From the NCBI GenBank assembly GCA_020634235.1, contig JACKCB010000001.1:806001-870000 (forward strand): a DNA stretch of 64,000 nucleotides, written 5' to 3'. A program made the position numbers and the translations under genes. Below the pieces are notes generated by a model. The model did not search any database, was not told the origin of the DNA, and was given only the letters and a program-made list of their open reading frames with translations. The number at the start of each line of letters is the position of its first letter. Position 1 is the first letter of the stretch. Of the stretch, positions 53,822-63,476 are shown piece by piece. The DNA is from Ardenticatenaceae bacterium (lineage in GTDB: Bacteria > Chloroflexota > Anaerolineae > Promineifilales > Promineifilaceae).

Positions 53822-56527
53822 CTAGCTAACCTCAATCCAGGTCAGGAACAGCCGGTTGTCCGGCTGCGGCTGGCCATCTTGAAACAGTGGCAGGCGAATC
53901 CCGGTGGCCGGATCGTACAGGCCAACGTACAGCGCATACCGGCCGGGGGGCAAATCGGCCGGCAGCCACAGCAGATGCTCATCCACCAACGCCTCGCCCG
54001 GCCGCCAACTCGTGGTGGGCCGGAAGCCATCCACCGGCACGCCGTCCGCCTGGGCCACCACTTCACCCGCCTCATTCGTCAGGTGCACAAACACCGTGTA
54101 GCCAGTATCCATGAGCGCCGCACCCCGCCAGAAGAGCGAAAGCAGCACATTACCCCCGGCCGGGAGCGTTTCCGCCGGTAAGCCATACCCGGCCAGCGCC
54201 AGCAGCGGGGCACCCGGCGCGCCGCCAAAATCGGCCGCCAGCGCCACCGGAATAGGCGGGAAAGCCGTCGCCAGCGGCCAGGGCTGCACCTGCACATCCG
54301 CCAGGCGCACCTCGCCCGGCCCCAACCAGCCGCCCACCGGCCGGTCCGCGTCCGCGGCCAACAAAGTTGCCTGCACACTGTAGCGCCCTTCGGCCAGCGT
54401 AGCCGGCAGCAATATCTCGCTCTGGCCGGCCAGCAGCGTCCCCGCCGCCCACTGCGTCGGCGGGTAATCCGGCCGGATAGGGGGCAGCACCCGCTCATTC
54501 ACCACCTGCCCGGCCGGGTCCAGCAGCCGCAGCCGCAGGCGGTAATCGGCCGGTGGCCTCTCATTCACCTGCCAGATCAGCGTCACCGGCACCGGGTACC
54601 CCGGCCGGTACTCGGCCGCCGCCGGCACCGCCGACCCCAACAGCGTCAGGGCCGGGCCAAAATCGGCGCGCTGGCTGGTGTACGGAGGCAAAAAGGGCAG
54701 CCCGGCCGGGTGCGCCGCCGCCCCCACCGCCAGGTTGGGCACCAGGAGCAGTTCCGGGTCACCCCCATTCAGCGGCAGCGGCTGGCCATCGGCGGTACGC
54801 ACTAGCTGCAGATAAAGCTGATAATCACCTGGCGGCAGCCCGGCCGGCAGGCGCACCAGCGGCGCATAACGCACCAACGCGCCCGCCGGCCAGAAGCCGG
54901 GCGGGTAAGCGGGCCACAGCAGCTCATCCCACTGCGCCCAGGTTTGCCCCTGGGCGTCAGCCAGGCGCCAGAAGAGCGTGACCTGCCCGGCCGCGGCCGG
55001 CTGCTTCTGCCAGTAAAAAGTGGGCGTCCACAGCCCACCCGACTGGACCTGCGCCGGCGCTTCATAGCCGGCCAGGGTCAGCTCACCGCCAAAATCCAGC
55101 CCGGCCGGGGCTACGCCCGCCGGCAGCGCGGCCACCACCGGCTGCGGCACATACGCTTGCAGCCGCAGCGGCAGCCACAGCCAGGCGAACGTCTGGTCAT
55201 CCAGGGCCGGCCACTGAGCGTCGGCCCATTCCACCAGCGCCGGCGGCGGGAATCCACTGCGCGGGAAGGGGTTGCTCACCAGCCAGGCACGGTGGCCGGC
55301 CTCCGGCATGGCCTGGGGCACGGCCGCCAGCGCCGCCTGGGCGGTCATGGCCGCCGTGGCATTCTGGGGCGGCACCAGCGCCAGGGTCGCCTGGCCCAGG
55401 TCGTACTGGGCCAGGGCCAGCGCGGTGGCCGCATCCTGCACCAACACCCGGTCCCCCGGCCGGGTCAGCGCTTGCAGTGCCGCCGCCAGGGCGCGCACGT
55501 CATCCTTGACCAGTTCCGGGCCGTGGTACTGCACCGGCAGCCAGGCCAGGTTCAGCAGCAGCACGGCCCAGCCCAGGGCGGTGGCCCGGCCACGCCAGTG
55601 CGCCCAGGGCCAGCGCCAGCCGGCCGCCAGCAGCAGCAAAAAGGGGGGCAGCAGCAGATAGAGGTGGCGCGGCGCGTTGTAGGCGGCGTCCCGGCCGGCC
55701 AGCCAGGCCAGGACAAACAGCGGTCCCAGCAGGTAGGCCAGCAAGAAGCCGGCCTGGCCCCGCCGCCGCCCGGCCAGCAGCGCCACCGCCCCGGACGCGG
55801 CCAGGATGATCGCCGGGGCAAAGCGCCACCACTGCGGGGCCAGGTCGCGGGCCACGCCGCTGCCCAGCAGCCCGGCCGCATGATACCAGAGGCTCCGGCC
55901 GGGGATAAAGATGTAGGTCAGCGCCGGATTGGCCGGGAGAGCGGGCAGGGCCAGCAGGGTCAGCAGCCCGCCCAGCAGCAGCATGGCCAGCCCCGGCCGG
56001 TCGAGTTGGTGCCGGTGGAACCAGGCCCGGCCGGTGCGCCAGCCCCCCCACATCAGCAGCAGCGTAAACAGCAGCAGCCAGCTCTCTGGCCCCACCTCCT
56101 GGCTCAGCCAGACGTGGGCCGGGGCGGTGGCCAGCAGGGCGGCCGCCGCCAGCCCTATGCGCCGGTTCAGCAGGCTGCGTCCCAGGCCGTAGAGGAGGGG
56201 CACGGCCAGTACGCCGGCCAGCACGGCCAGGTAGCGGGCCAGGAAAATGTGGGCTGCCGTGGAAGGGGTCCCGGCCGGGAACAGGAAAGCGCGCAGCAGC
56301 AGCCCATACAGCGGCCCCACCGTATCCCGGTAGGTCACGCCATCCAGGGTTAGCTGGCCGGTGAGTTGGGTGGCTACCGGCTGGGCAGCACGGTACAGGT
56401 TCAGCCCTTCTTCGCTCCACAGCGACTGCCCGGCCAGATTGTAGGCGCGCAAGCCCAGGGCCAGCCATAGCAGCAGCCCCAGCCAGACCCAATCACTGTT
56501 CCGAACTTGCCTGTGCCTTGCGTTCAT
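53822..56527 (-). CDS. GT39-like membrane glycosyltransferase with three tandem beta-sandwich modules
   Basis: The 901-residue protein starts with a membrane helix and loop SLWSEEGLNLYR, typical of GT-C enzymes. It has about 10-12 helices up to residue 350, then a 420-residue external part. This part contains three related modules with VTLFWR/VTLIWQ/LLSLFWR strands, each closing with a PPGDYQL/AEGRYSV/PPGRYAL turn. The last copy has FVHLTNEAGEVVAQAD, shared with two other proteins here. Its start overlaps the upstream gene by 35 bp, so it is co-translated. Confidence 0.82.
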   Translation of the reverse strand: MNARHRQVRNSDWVWLGLLLWLALGLRAYNLAGQSLWSEEGLNLYRAAQPVATQLTGQLTLDGVTYRDTVGPLYGLLLRAFLFPAGTPSTAAHIFLARYLAVLAGVLAVPLLYGLGRSLLNRRIGLAAAALLATAPAHVWLSQEVGPESWLLLFTLLLMWGGWRTGRAWFHRHQLDRPGLAMLLLGGLLTLLALPALPANPALTYIFIPGRSLWYHAAGLLGSGVARDLAPQWWRFAPAIILAASGAVALLAGRRRGQAGFLLAYLLGPLFVLAWLAGRDAAYNAPRHLYLLLPPFLLLLAAGWRWPWAHWRGRATALGWAVLLLNLAWLPVQYHGPELVKDDVRALAAALQALTRPGDRVLVQDAATALALAQYDLGQATLALVPPQNATAAMTAQAALAAVPQAMPEAGHRAWLVSNPFPRSGFPPPALVEWADAQWPALDDQTFAWLWLPLRLQAYVPQPVVAALPAGVAPAGLDFGGELTLAGYEAPAQVQSGGLWTPTFYWQKQPAAAGQVTLFWRLADAQGQTWAQWDELLWPAYPPGFWPAGALVRYAPLVRLPAGLPPGDYQLYLQLVRTADGQPLPLNGGDPELLLVPNLAVGAAAHPAGLPFLPPYTSQRADFGPALTLLGSAVPAAAEYRPGYPVPVTLIWQVNERPPADYRLRLRLLDPAGQVVNERVLPPIRPDYPPTQWAAGTLLAGQSEILLPATLAEGRYSVQATLLAADADRPVGGWLGPGEVRLADVQVQPWPLATAFPPIPVALAADFGGAPGAPLLALAGYGLPAETLPAGGNVLLSLFWRGAALMDTGYTVFVHLTNEAGEVVAQADGVPVDGFRPTTSWRPGEALVDEHLLWLPADLPPGRYALYVGLYDPATGIRLPLFQDGQPQPDNRLFLTWIEVS

Positions 56528-58172
56528 AGATCGTAAACTGGGCTACCTGCCCAACCGGCTCGTATTCGCTTTCCACAAACTGTTTGAAGGGGAGGAACTT
56601 TTCGAAGGCGGCCTGGGAATCATCTTGCGTGCCCGAAACCCAGGGCATGGCGTCGTTGCGGGCCACCAGGATGATGCGCGGCCGGTTGGCAGCCATCTCC
56701 GCCAGGAAGGCATCGCGGTATTCCGGCCAGGCAAAATCGCCGTAAAGCGGGAAGTTGAAGATAAAGCGGGAGGCGCTGGCCCGTTCCGACAAGAAGTAAA
56801 CCGCCGGTTCAAAGGACCAGACGAAGATGGGGTCGGCCGGGTCGGTGTGGTTCTGCAAATAGTGGCCGGCTTCCACAATGGCCCGGGCCGAGAAGCCGTA
56901 GCCGTAGGTGCCGTATGCGCCTTGCAGGTAATTCTCCTCCAGGCTGCGCTCGCCAGAGACCACGGCCCAGAAGTCGCCGAATTTGGCGGGCAGGTTGCGC
57001 TGCTGGTAGGGGGATTGGGGCAGGCTGATGAGCAGGCCGGGGATGAGGAGGGCCAGGGCCAGGGCCAGGGCGGTGGCCGCCCCCGGCCGGGGGCGGAACC
57101 AATAGCGCCGCGCCAACCCCTCCACATTTAGCACCAGGTGGGCCAGCATAATGGCCAGCGGCGGCAGGAGCGTGTGCAGGTGGCCATCGTTGTAATGATT
57201 TTGCACGGCCGGGTAGACCAGCCCGGCAATGGCCCACAGCGGCACCAGCCACTGCGTCCGCGGCCATTCCCCCGCCAGTCCGGACAACAGCACCTCGGCC
57301 AGCCAGACAGCGGCGAAGAGGCGAATGCTGCTCTTCAGGTCCCAGAAGAGCAGGAAGCGCTGCCAGGTGTAGGCCAGGTAGCTCTGGTCGCGGGCGAAGC
57401 CGGCATTGTAGAAAGGGATGTAGCCAAACTGGATATCCAGGAAGGCGGGCAGGCCACCGCGCAGGCCAGATAGGGCCACAAAAAAGAGCAGGGGCAGGCC
57501 AAAGCCCAGCCCCAGCCAGAAGCCGCGCCCCAGGCTGGCCCGGTTGACCCCCTGCACCAAAAAGAGGATGAGCCACAAGATGGGCAGCAGCAAGCCGATG
57601 GGGTATTTGGTCAGGACGGCCACGCCCACCATGGCCCCGGCGGCCAGCCACCAGCCGCGCCCCGGCCGGGGCAAGCCCAATCCCAGCAGAAAGAACAGTA
57701 CGCTCAGCGCGGTCGGCAAATTGACAAAGCCATCCGTCTGGGCACTGTGCCAGAAGTCCACGCTGTAGTAGCCGATACCGTACAGTAGACCGGCCAGGAT
57801 GCCAGCGTAGCGCCGCCGGTATAGCAGGCTGGTGACCAGGCCAATGACCACGCCGGTGGCCGCCTGCCACCACCAATCCAGCAGGCGCAGCCCCAGCATA
57901 TTGTGGCCAAAGAGTACCTGGGCGGCGGCGTGCAGCACGTGGGTCACCGGCGGCTTCACGTTGAAGACGTCGCGGTAGATGACTTTGCCGGCCAGCATCT
58001 CGCTGGCGATTTGGGCGTATTCGCCCTGGTCGGTGCCGAAGGGGTAGACGAGGTTGGGCAGCCCCAGGATAAGCAGCAGGAGCAGGATGGCCAGCGCCTC
58101 TGCCCAAACACGGCGCGGCCAGAGCGGGGCGTGCCCGGCCGGGTCGGTGGTAGAAGCTGGGGTGGCATTCAT
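56493..58172 (-). CDS. GT39-family membrane glycosyltransferase
   Basis: The 559-residue polytopic protein has about 11 helices. The first external loop YPFGTDQGEYAQIASEMLAGKVIYRDVFNVKPP is characteristic of dolichyl-phosphate-mannose-protein mannosyltransferase-like (GT39/PMT_2) enzymes. After the helices a short soluble C terminus (about 420-559) includes a FVWSFEPAVYFLSERAS segment. It starts 5 bp after the YfhO gene stop. Confidence 0.88.
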   Translation of the reverse strand: MNATPASTTDPAGHAPLWPRRVWAEALAILLLLLILGLPNLVYPFGTDQGEYAQIASEMLAGKVIYRDVFNVKPPVTHVLHAAAQVLFGHNMLGLRLLDWWWQAATGVVIGLVTSLLYRRRYAGILAGLLYGIGYYSVDFWHSAQTDGFVNLPTALSVLFFLLGLGLPRPGRGWWLAAGAMVGVAVLTKYPIGLLLPILWLILFLVQGVNRASLGRGFWLGLGFGLPLLFFVALSGLRGGLPAFLDIQFGYIPFYNAGFARDQSYLAYTWQRFLLFWDLKSSIRLFAAVWLAEVLLSGLAGEWPRTQWLVPLWAIAGLVYPAVQNHYNDGHLHTLLPPLAIMLAHLVLNVEGLARRYWFRPRPGAATALALALALLIPGLLISLPQSPYQQRNLPAKFGDFWAVVSGERSLEENYLQGAYGTYGYGFSARAIVEAGHYLQNHTDPADPIFVWSFEPAVYFLSERASASRFIFNFPLYGDFAWPEYRDAFLAEMAANRPRIILVARNDAMPWVSGTQDDSQAAFEKFLPFKQFVESEYEPVGQVAQFTIYERKAQASSEQ

Positions 58173-58177
58173 CGGAT

Positions 58178-60514
58178 TCAGGCCGGCTGCCGCGAGTGCC
58201 GCCAGGCAAAGAACAGCGCGGCCACCAGGAGCAGCAGGGCCAGGCCAGACAGGGCCGCGCCGGTGCGCAAAATGCTGGGGTGGAACTCAAAGACGATTTC
58301 GTGCGTCCCGGCCGGGAGGCAAACGCCGCGTAGGGCATAATTGGTGGGCTGGATAACCACCGGCTGGCCATCAATCCACGCCTGCCAGCCGGGATACATC
58401 AGGTCATTGAGCACCAGCCAGCCCCCGCCGCCGGCCGTGGCCTGGATCACGACCCGGTCGTCCTGGTAGCTGGTAATGGTGGCGGATTCGTTGGCCCCGG
58501 CCGGGTCAATCAGGCAGTTCGTGTCCGGCAGCATTTCCACCACCGCCGTGCGCGTGTAATCCAGCGCCGGGTCGGCCATGAACGCCCAGGCCTGCTCCGC
58601 ATCCACCGCCCCCAGCACCTCATGTACGATGAAAACACGCGGCCCGGCATCGTCGCGCTCGTAAATGGTCACCCCGGCCGGTTCGGTCAGCACCTCCCAG
58701 CCTGGGGCAATCACCGGCAGCTCCCACCACGGACCGTGCAGCAGAAACTGGCCGCTCAGCATGCGCGCCACCCGCGCATCAGACACCGCCAACTCATGCA
58801 GTCGCTCGCTGGCCTCTAACGTGAACCCATCATAGCCATAAATGCTGTAGAAATCGTAGAAGTAGCCGCTGTTTTCGGCCAGCGCCTTCGACAGCACCCG
58901 GTAATCCAGGCGGTTCTCCGGCAGGATAATATCGGCCATCACCCAGCCCAACTCCGGCTCTTGCTTCACGTCGGTGATGAACTTGTTGCCCTGCCCCCAC
59001 AGGTCGATCACCAGAATGGCCAGGGCCAGGGCGGCCACCTGCCAGCGCGGCCGGCCATACCCCCAGATGAGCAGCCCCAACGACACCGCCAGGAAGAACA
59101 GCAGCCGCATCAACTGCTCCGAAATCGCGCCGGCGATTTGTACCTGCTCCGGCTCGGTCTGTGCCCCCTGCCAGAAGACCGAGAGTACCACCAGCAGTCC
59201 CAGCAGCACGCCCAGGCCCAGTAGAGCGCGTTTCAGCCGTGCCGCCAATGCCGCGTGGCGCTCCGCCGGCAGATCAAACCAGTAGTCGAGCATGAGGCCG
59301 GCCAGGACGGCCAGGGCCAGGTTAAACAGGTAGATGGGCCGGCTGGCAAAGCGGAACCAGCTCCAGCCGGGCACATAGTCATAGAGCAGGCGGTGCAGCA
59401 CTCCTTTGTCCCCTAGCGCCAGCAGCACGCCCAGCAGGCCCAGGACAACCCAAAAGCGCCACTGCTTGCGCCCCACACTCCAGGCCAGGGCAAAGAACAC
59501 CAGGGGTAAGATGCCCCCATACAGCGCCCATTCCCAGTAGATGGCCCCCGGCAGGTTTTGCAGCCACAGCTCCACCGTCCCTTGCGGCGCGCCAAACAGG
59601 TCGGGCATGATGCTGGTGAGCAGGAAGGACCATTGGATAGAGTAGCTGTCGGAGAAGTTGTAGCGGTTGGCCGCCCGGTTGGACATGCTGGCAAATTCCA
59701 GCGACGGCAGCAGTTGGATGGCCGCCAGCAGCGCCGCAAAAAGGCCTAGCGCGGCCAACTGCAAGACGATACGCAGCGCACCGCGTGTGTCGCCCGCCCG
59801 CCAGGCCTCAAAGGCCAGCCACAGCACAAAGATGGCCAGCGCGGGAATCATCAGGATGAGGAAGGGGATGTAGCCGATGAGGAAGGCCATGGCCAGGGGC
59901 ACGCCGGCGATGATGGTAGCCCACCAGGTGCGCTTTTCTACGGCCCAGTGGGCAGCGGCCAGGCACCAGGGCATCCAGGCCAGGGTCATGACGTGGGGCA
60001 TGTGGCCCACAAAGATACGCACGGTCATGGTGAGGGCGTAGGCGATGGCGAATCCGCCCAACATGGCCCCGGCCCATTTGCCGCCCAGGCGGCGGATGAA
60101 GACGTAACCACCCACGGCGGCCAGGGCAAAGTGGAGGGTGTATTGCAGGGCGTAGGCCGAGGAGGCGGGCAGATAGGTGAGCAGCCAGGTGGCGGGGTAG
60201 AAGGTGGACAACTGCGGTTCGGCGTACTGCGGGAAACCGAGGAAGACGTAGGGGTTCCACAGCGGCAGCTTGCCTGCCCGGAAGGCCCGGAACATGAATT
60301 CGCCGAAGGGGTAGAAGAGGCGCTCCAGGTCAAAGCCGTAGAGCATGCGCCCTTCGGCGGGGAACAGGGCTTTGCCCATGAAGAGAAAGGCCATGATGAC
60401 CAGGATGAGGCCGGCCAGGAAGTCGCGGTGTCGCTTGATGAAGGCAGTGGGCATAGGCTTAGGTGTTTCGCGTGGTGTGGTCTGTTCTGGAGCCGGGCGG
60501 TGAGGCGGCCTCAT
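58178..60514 (-). CDS. YfhO-like polytopic membrane protein
   Basis: The 778-residue protein has about 12 helices. The first loop GFDLERLFYPFGEFMFRAFRAGKLPLWNPYVFLGFPQYAEPQLSTFYP matches the YfhO family, which supports teichoic-acid or lipoprotein glycosylation in Firmicutes. The C-terminal external domain ends with a membrane helix and RHSR tail. ATG 60514 is 6 bp from the upstream stop; ATG 60454 (MPTAFIKRH) is an alternative. Confidence 0.87.
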   Translation of the reverse strand: MRPPHRPAPEQTTPRETPKPMPTAFIKRHRDFLAGLILVIMAFLFMGKALFPAEGRMLYGFDLERLFYPFGEFMFRAFRAGKLPLWNPYVFLGFPQYAEPQLSTFYPATWLLTYLPASSAYALQYTLHFALAAVGGYVFIRRLGGKWAGAMLGGFAIAYALTMTVRIFVGHMPHVMTLAWMPWCLAAAHWAVEKRTWWATIIAGVPLAMAFLIGYIPFLILMIPALAIFVLWLAFEAWRAGDTRGALRIVLQLAALGLFAALLAAIQLLPSLEFASMSNRAANRYNFSDSYSIQWSFLLTSIMPDLFGAPQGTVELWLQNLPGAIYWEWALYGGILPLVFFALAWSVGRKQWRFWVVLGLLGVLLALGDKGVLHRLLYDYVPGWSWFRFASRPIYLFNLALAVLAGLMLDYWFDLPAERHAALAARLKRALLGLGVLLGLLVVLSVFWQGAQTEPEQVQIAGAISEQLMRLLFFLAVSLGLLIWGYGRPRWQVAALALAILVIDLWGQGNKFITDVKQEPELGWVMADIILPENRLDYRVLSKALAENSGYFYDFYSIYGYDGFTLEASERLHELAVSDARVARMLSGQFLLHGPWWELPVIAPGWEVLTEPAGVTIYERDDAGPRVFIVHEVLGAVDAEQAWAFMADPALDYTRTAVVEMLPDTNCLIDPAGANESATITSYQDDRVVIQATAGGGGWLVLNDLMYPGWQAWIDGQPVVIQPTNYALRGVCLPAGTHEIVFEFHPSILRTGAALSGLALLLLVAALFFAWRHSRQPA

Positions 60515-60520
60515 GGCGCA

Positions 60521-61879
60521 TCAGGGCGCCACCACTTTGTAAATCTTGGTGTCGAAGTAGGCTCCGACGTAGAGTTCGCCGTTGGCATCTTCGCCAAAGG
60601 TGCTGATTTTCAGCGGGCTGTCTAGCAGCAGGACTTTTTCCCAGCCGCTGGGGCGGTATTCGGCGCGCCAGACGTGGCCGTTGCAGAAGTCGGCAAAGAC
60701 GTAGTGGCCGCGTAAGCTGTAGTTGTCCCGGCCGCGGTAGACAAAGCCGCCGGTGACTGAACAACCCTGGGTACGCGGGTAGTCGATGATGGGCGGCAGG
60801 AAAGTGCCGCCGACGCAGTCGCCGCTGATTTCCGGCCAGACGGCGGTGTAATCCATGCTGCCTTCGCGGCAATGCCAGCCATAGTTGCCCCCGGCCGGGG
60901 TGCCGGCCGAGATCAAGTCGATCTCCTCGCGCAGCCATTCGCCCACATCCCCAATCCACATATCCCCGGTTACCCGGTCAAAGCTGAAACGCCACGGGTT
61001 GCGGAAGCCATAGGCCCAGATTTCATCACAGTTGCCACCTGGTCCATCGACAAAGGGATTGCCCGGCGGCACGGTGTAGAACGCGCCCAGGCCACAATCG
61101 GGCGCGCTGCCGGCCTGGGCGTCCACATCGATGCGCAGGATGCTGCCCATGGGCACGGCCAGGTTCTGGCTGCGATTGTACAGGTCGCCAGGGAAGGCAT
61201 CGGGGTCATCGGGCGGCAGCGGGTCGGGGCCGCCATCGCCCACGCCCATGTAGAGGTAGCCATCGGGACCAAAATTCAGGTCCCCGGCGTGGTGCACCTG
61301 CTCCGGCCGTTCGATGGACATCATGCGCACGGCGCTGCCGCGGTCGGCCACGTTGGGATCGGCAGAGACGGAGAAGCGGTACAGGCGGATGTTGTTCAGC
61401 CCTAACTGGCGCTCGGTGAAGGTGATGTAGAAGTAGCCGTTCTGGCTGTAGTGGGGGTGAAAGGCGATACCCACCAGTCCCTGCTCCCAGTTGCTTGTCT
61501 CCACCAGGTCGCGGATGTCCAGGAAGGGGGTAGGCAGAATGGTGCCATTGGCCAGCACGACGCGAATCACCCCTTCGCGCTCCAGGACGAAGAGCCGGGT
61601 GTCGCCGGCGTTGGCGATGTCGGTGATGGTGGTGGTGCTGAAGCCATCGGCGAAGGGAACCAGGCTGAGGGTGTCGGGCGGTGGGACAACAGGCTCGTAG
61701 GGCACGAAGGGCAGGTAGGCGTACTGGTCGCCCCCGGCCGGGGTGCGCTCAGAGGCCAGCCCCGGCCGGGAGACGGCCAGGGCCGCGCCAAAGCCCAACA
61801 GCAGCAGCAGGGCCAGCAGCAGCAGCCAGCGCGTCTGCGGTTTGTGGCGTAATGGGTGCAAGAAGGTCATTCGGTTCAT
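60521..61879 (-). CDS. Secreted PQQ-dependent sugar dehydrogenase-like protein (GSDH family), copy 2
   Basis: The 452-residue protein has a signal segment (WLLLLALLLLLGFGAALAV), QYAYLPFVPYEPVVPPPD, and a GSDH propeller with AFHPHYSQNGYFYITFTE, HHAGDLNFGPDGYLYMGVGDGG, WAYGFRNPWRFSFD and GNYGWHCREG. These blocks align one by one with the gene at 52420, so the two are paralogues. It is the first gene of the operon through the YfhO and GT39 genes. ATG 61879 is chosen over TTG 61894. Confidence 0.88.
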   Translation of the reverse strand: MNRMTFLHPLRHKPQTRWLLLLALLLLLGFGAALAVSRPGLASERTPAGGDQYAYLPFVPYEPVVPPPDTLSLVPFADGFSTTTITDIANAGDTRLFVLEREGVIRVVLANGTILPTPFLDIRDLVETSNWEQGLVGIAFHPHYSQNGYFYITFTERQLGLNNIRLYRFSVSADPNVADRGSAVRMMSIERPEQVHHAGDLNFGPDGYLYMGVGDGGPDPLPPDDPDAFPGDLYNRSQNLAVPMGSILRIDVDAQAGSAPDCGLGAFYTVPPGNPFVDGPGGNCDEIWAYGFRNPWRFSFDRVTGDMWIGDVGEWLREEIDLISAGTPAGGNYGWHCREGSMDYTAVWPEISGDCVGGTFLPPIIDYPRTQGCSVTGGFVYRGRDNYSLRGHYVFADFCNGHVWRAEYRPSGWEKVLLLDSPLKISTFGEDANGELYVGAYFDTKIYKVVAP

Positions 61880-62247
61880 CACATCACTCGTCAATTATCC
61901 GGTTACAGCCCTGATCCTTCCCGGCCGGGCCGTCTGGAGGTTGTTTTGGCTTACTTCCATAGTCTGGGGACTCAACAGCGATTGGTTAAAGAGCGATTCT
62001 CCGGCCGGCTCAACCGCAATCCCCTCATTTTCCGGTGACCGGCAGCCGCATTATACGCAACATGAAACGGGATTCCAAATGGGGTATGATAGGGTTGTAG
62101 GCCCAGACAATCCGGGAACGTTCAGGCGCACAGCCTGATCCGCGTCCCGCTTCTGTGGCCGCTCAGATTCGCGATTTTCTGATTGGCTGGCAGCGGCCGG
62201 GCCGCCATCAACCCGGCAGAATAGCAGCTTGAGAGGGAAGAAAGACA
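61880..62247. other. Divergent spacer between dehydrogenase operon and potassium channel
   Basis: The 368-bp spacer contains two CCGGCCGG motifs (near 61922 and 62002), a TATGAT hexamer near 62086 that could be a -10 for the channel but has no good -35, and the GAGGGAAGAAAG ribosome region. I saw no RNA gene or terminator. Confidence 0.5.
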
Positions 62248-62643
62248 ATGCTTCTAGTTTACCTTGGACTGGTTCAGATACTGCGCACCATCTGGCGTGT
62301 TCTAAGAGAGCCAGAGATGCGCGCCATTGTCAGCCTGACCGTAGTCACCCTGGCCCTGGGCACCATCTTCTACCACAACATCGAGCAATGGGGCTGGGTC
62401 GACTCCTTCTACTTCAGCGTGATTACCCTGACCACCGTTGGCTATGGCGACCTGGCACCAACCTCCGCGTGGAGCAAGTTGTTTACCGTGTTGTACATCA
62501 TCCTCGGTCTGGGCATTCTCACGGGGTTTATCACCTCTTTGGGCACGCAACTGCTGCGCGAGCGTGAGGAACGGGGCGGCGCGCTGCGTCATCGGCTGCA
62601 CGGAGAGACCACCGACGAAACGAAGGAGACAGATCCCTCATGA
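62248..62643 (+). CDS. Two-transmembrane potassium channel
   Basis: The 131-residue protein has a first helix (about 27-43), a pore helix with the selectivity filter TTVGYGD at 62-68, and a second helix (about 77-98), then a charged cytosolic tail. This is a minimal KcsA-type ion channel subunit that would form tetramers. The C-terminal tail lacks an RCK domain. It overlaps the next ABC gene by 4 bp (ATGA), so translation is coupled, an unusual partnership. Confidence 0.93.
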   Translation: MLLVYLGLVQILRTIWRVLREPEMRAIVSLTVVTLALGTIFYHNIEQWGWVDSFYFSVITLTTVGYGDLAPTSAWSKLFTVLYIILGLGILTGFITSLGTQLLREREERGGALRHRLHGETTDETKETDPS

Positions 62644-63476
62644 CCCCCCGGCCGGGTACCTTCCCGCGCTCTGGGTCACACCCCGGCCGGGTGCTGGCTG
62701 TCAGCGCCATTTTGCTGGGCGTGCTGCTGCCACTCATCCCCCTGCTCATCTGGTCCCTGGCCCACCGCTGGCTCTATCCGGCCGTCCTGCCCACCGAATG
62801 GAGTCTACGCGCCTGGGGCTACGTTTTCTCGCCCACCTCGCAGGTGCTGCGAGCGGCCGGCTACAGCACGCTGGTCGCCGCCACCGTCACCCTGCTGGCC
62901 AGCCTCATCGGCATCCCGGCCGGGCGCGCCCTGGGCCTGTACCACTTTCGCGGCAAACGCGTGGTCGAATTTCTCATCCTGGCCCCCATCATCGTGCCTA
63001 CCCTGGCCGTGGCCATGGGCATCCACGTCGCCTTCATCCGCTACGGCCTGGCCGATACGCTGCCCGGCGTCATTCTGGTCCATCTCATCCCCGTCACCCC
63101 TTACATGGTGCTGATTCTGGCCAGCATATTTGCCGGCTACAACGTGGAGTACGAAGAGATGGCGCGCACGCTGGGCGCCCGGCCGGGACAGGTGTGGTGG
63201 CACGTGATGCTGCCCCTCATCCGGCCGGGATTGATTGTTGGCGGCCTGTTCGCCTTCATCATCTCCTGGAGCCAATACCTGCTCACCCTGCTCATCGGCG
63301 GCGGCCAGGTCATCACCCTGCCCCTGCTGCTGTTCACCTTTGCCAGCAGCGGCGACAACGCCATCACCGCTGCCCTCAGCATCCTCTTCATCGCCCCGGC
63401 CGTGCTCGTCTTGCTCTTCACCACCCGCCACCTCAGCGGCCCCCAGGCGGCCATCGGCGGCTTTGGCAAGCTATGA
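62640..63476 (+). CDS. ABC transporter permease (PotC/CysW-like)
   Basis: The 278-residue protein has six membrane helices and the EAA loop EEMARTLGARPGQVWWHVMLPLIRPG at about 177-202, the coupling helix of importers for polyamines, iron or molybdate-like solutes. Only one permease is in the window, so a second one and a binding protein would lie beyond the edge or elsewhere. It starts inside the channel stop and ends inside the ATPase start. Confidence 0.88.
   Translation: MTPRPGTFPRSGSHPGRVLAVSAILLGVLLPLIPLLIWSLAHRWLYPAVLPTEWSLRAWGYVFSPTSQVLRAAGYSTLVAATVTLLASLIGIPAGRALGLYHFRGKRVVEFLILAPIIVPTLAVAMGIHVAFIRYGLADTLPGVILVHLIPVTPYMVLILASIFAGYNVEYEEMARTLGARPGQVWWHVMLPLIRPGLIVGGLFAFIISWSQYLLTLLIGGGQVITLPLLLFTFASSGDNAITAALSILFIAPAVLVLLFTTRHLSGPQAAIGGFGKL

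Noticed and set aside
54944..56353. 469-codon open frame on the plus strand
   Set aside because: Antisense to the 901-residue GT39-like gene and Gln/Gly/Arg-rich with no recognisable fold.
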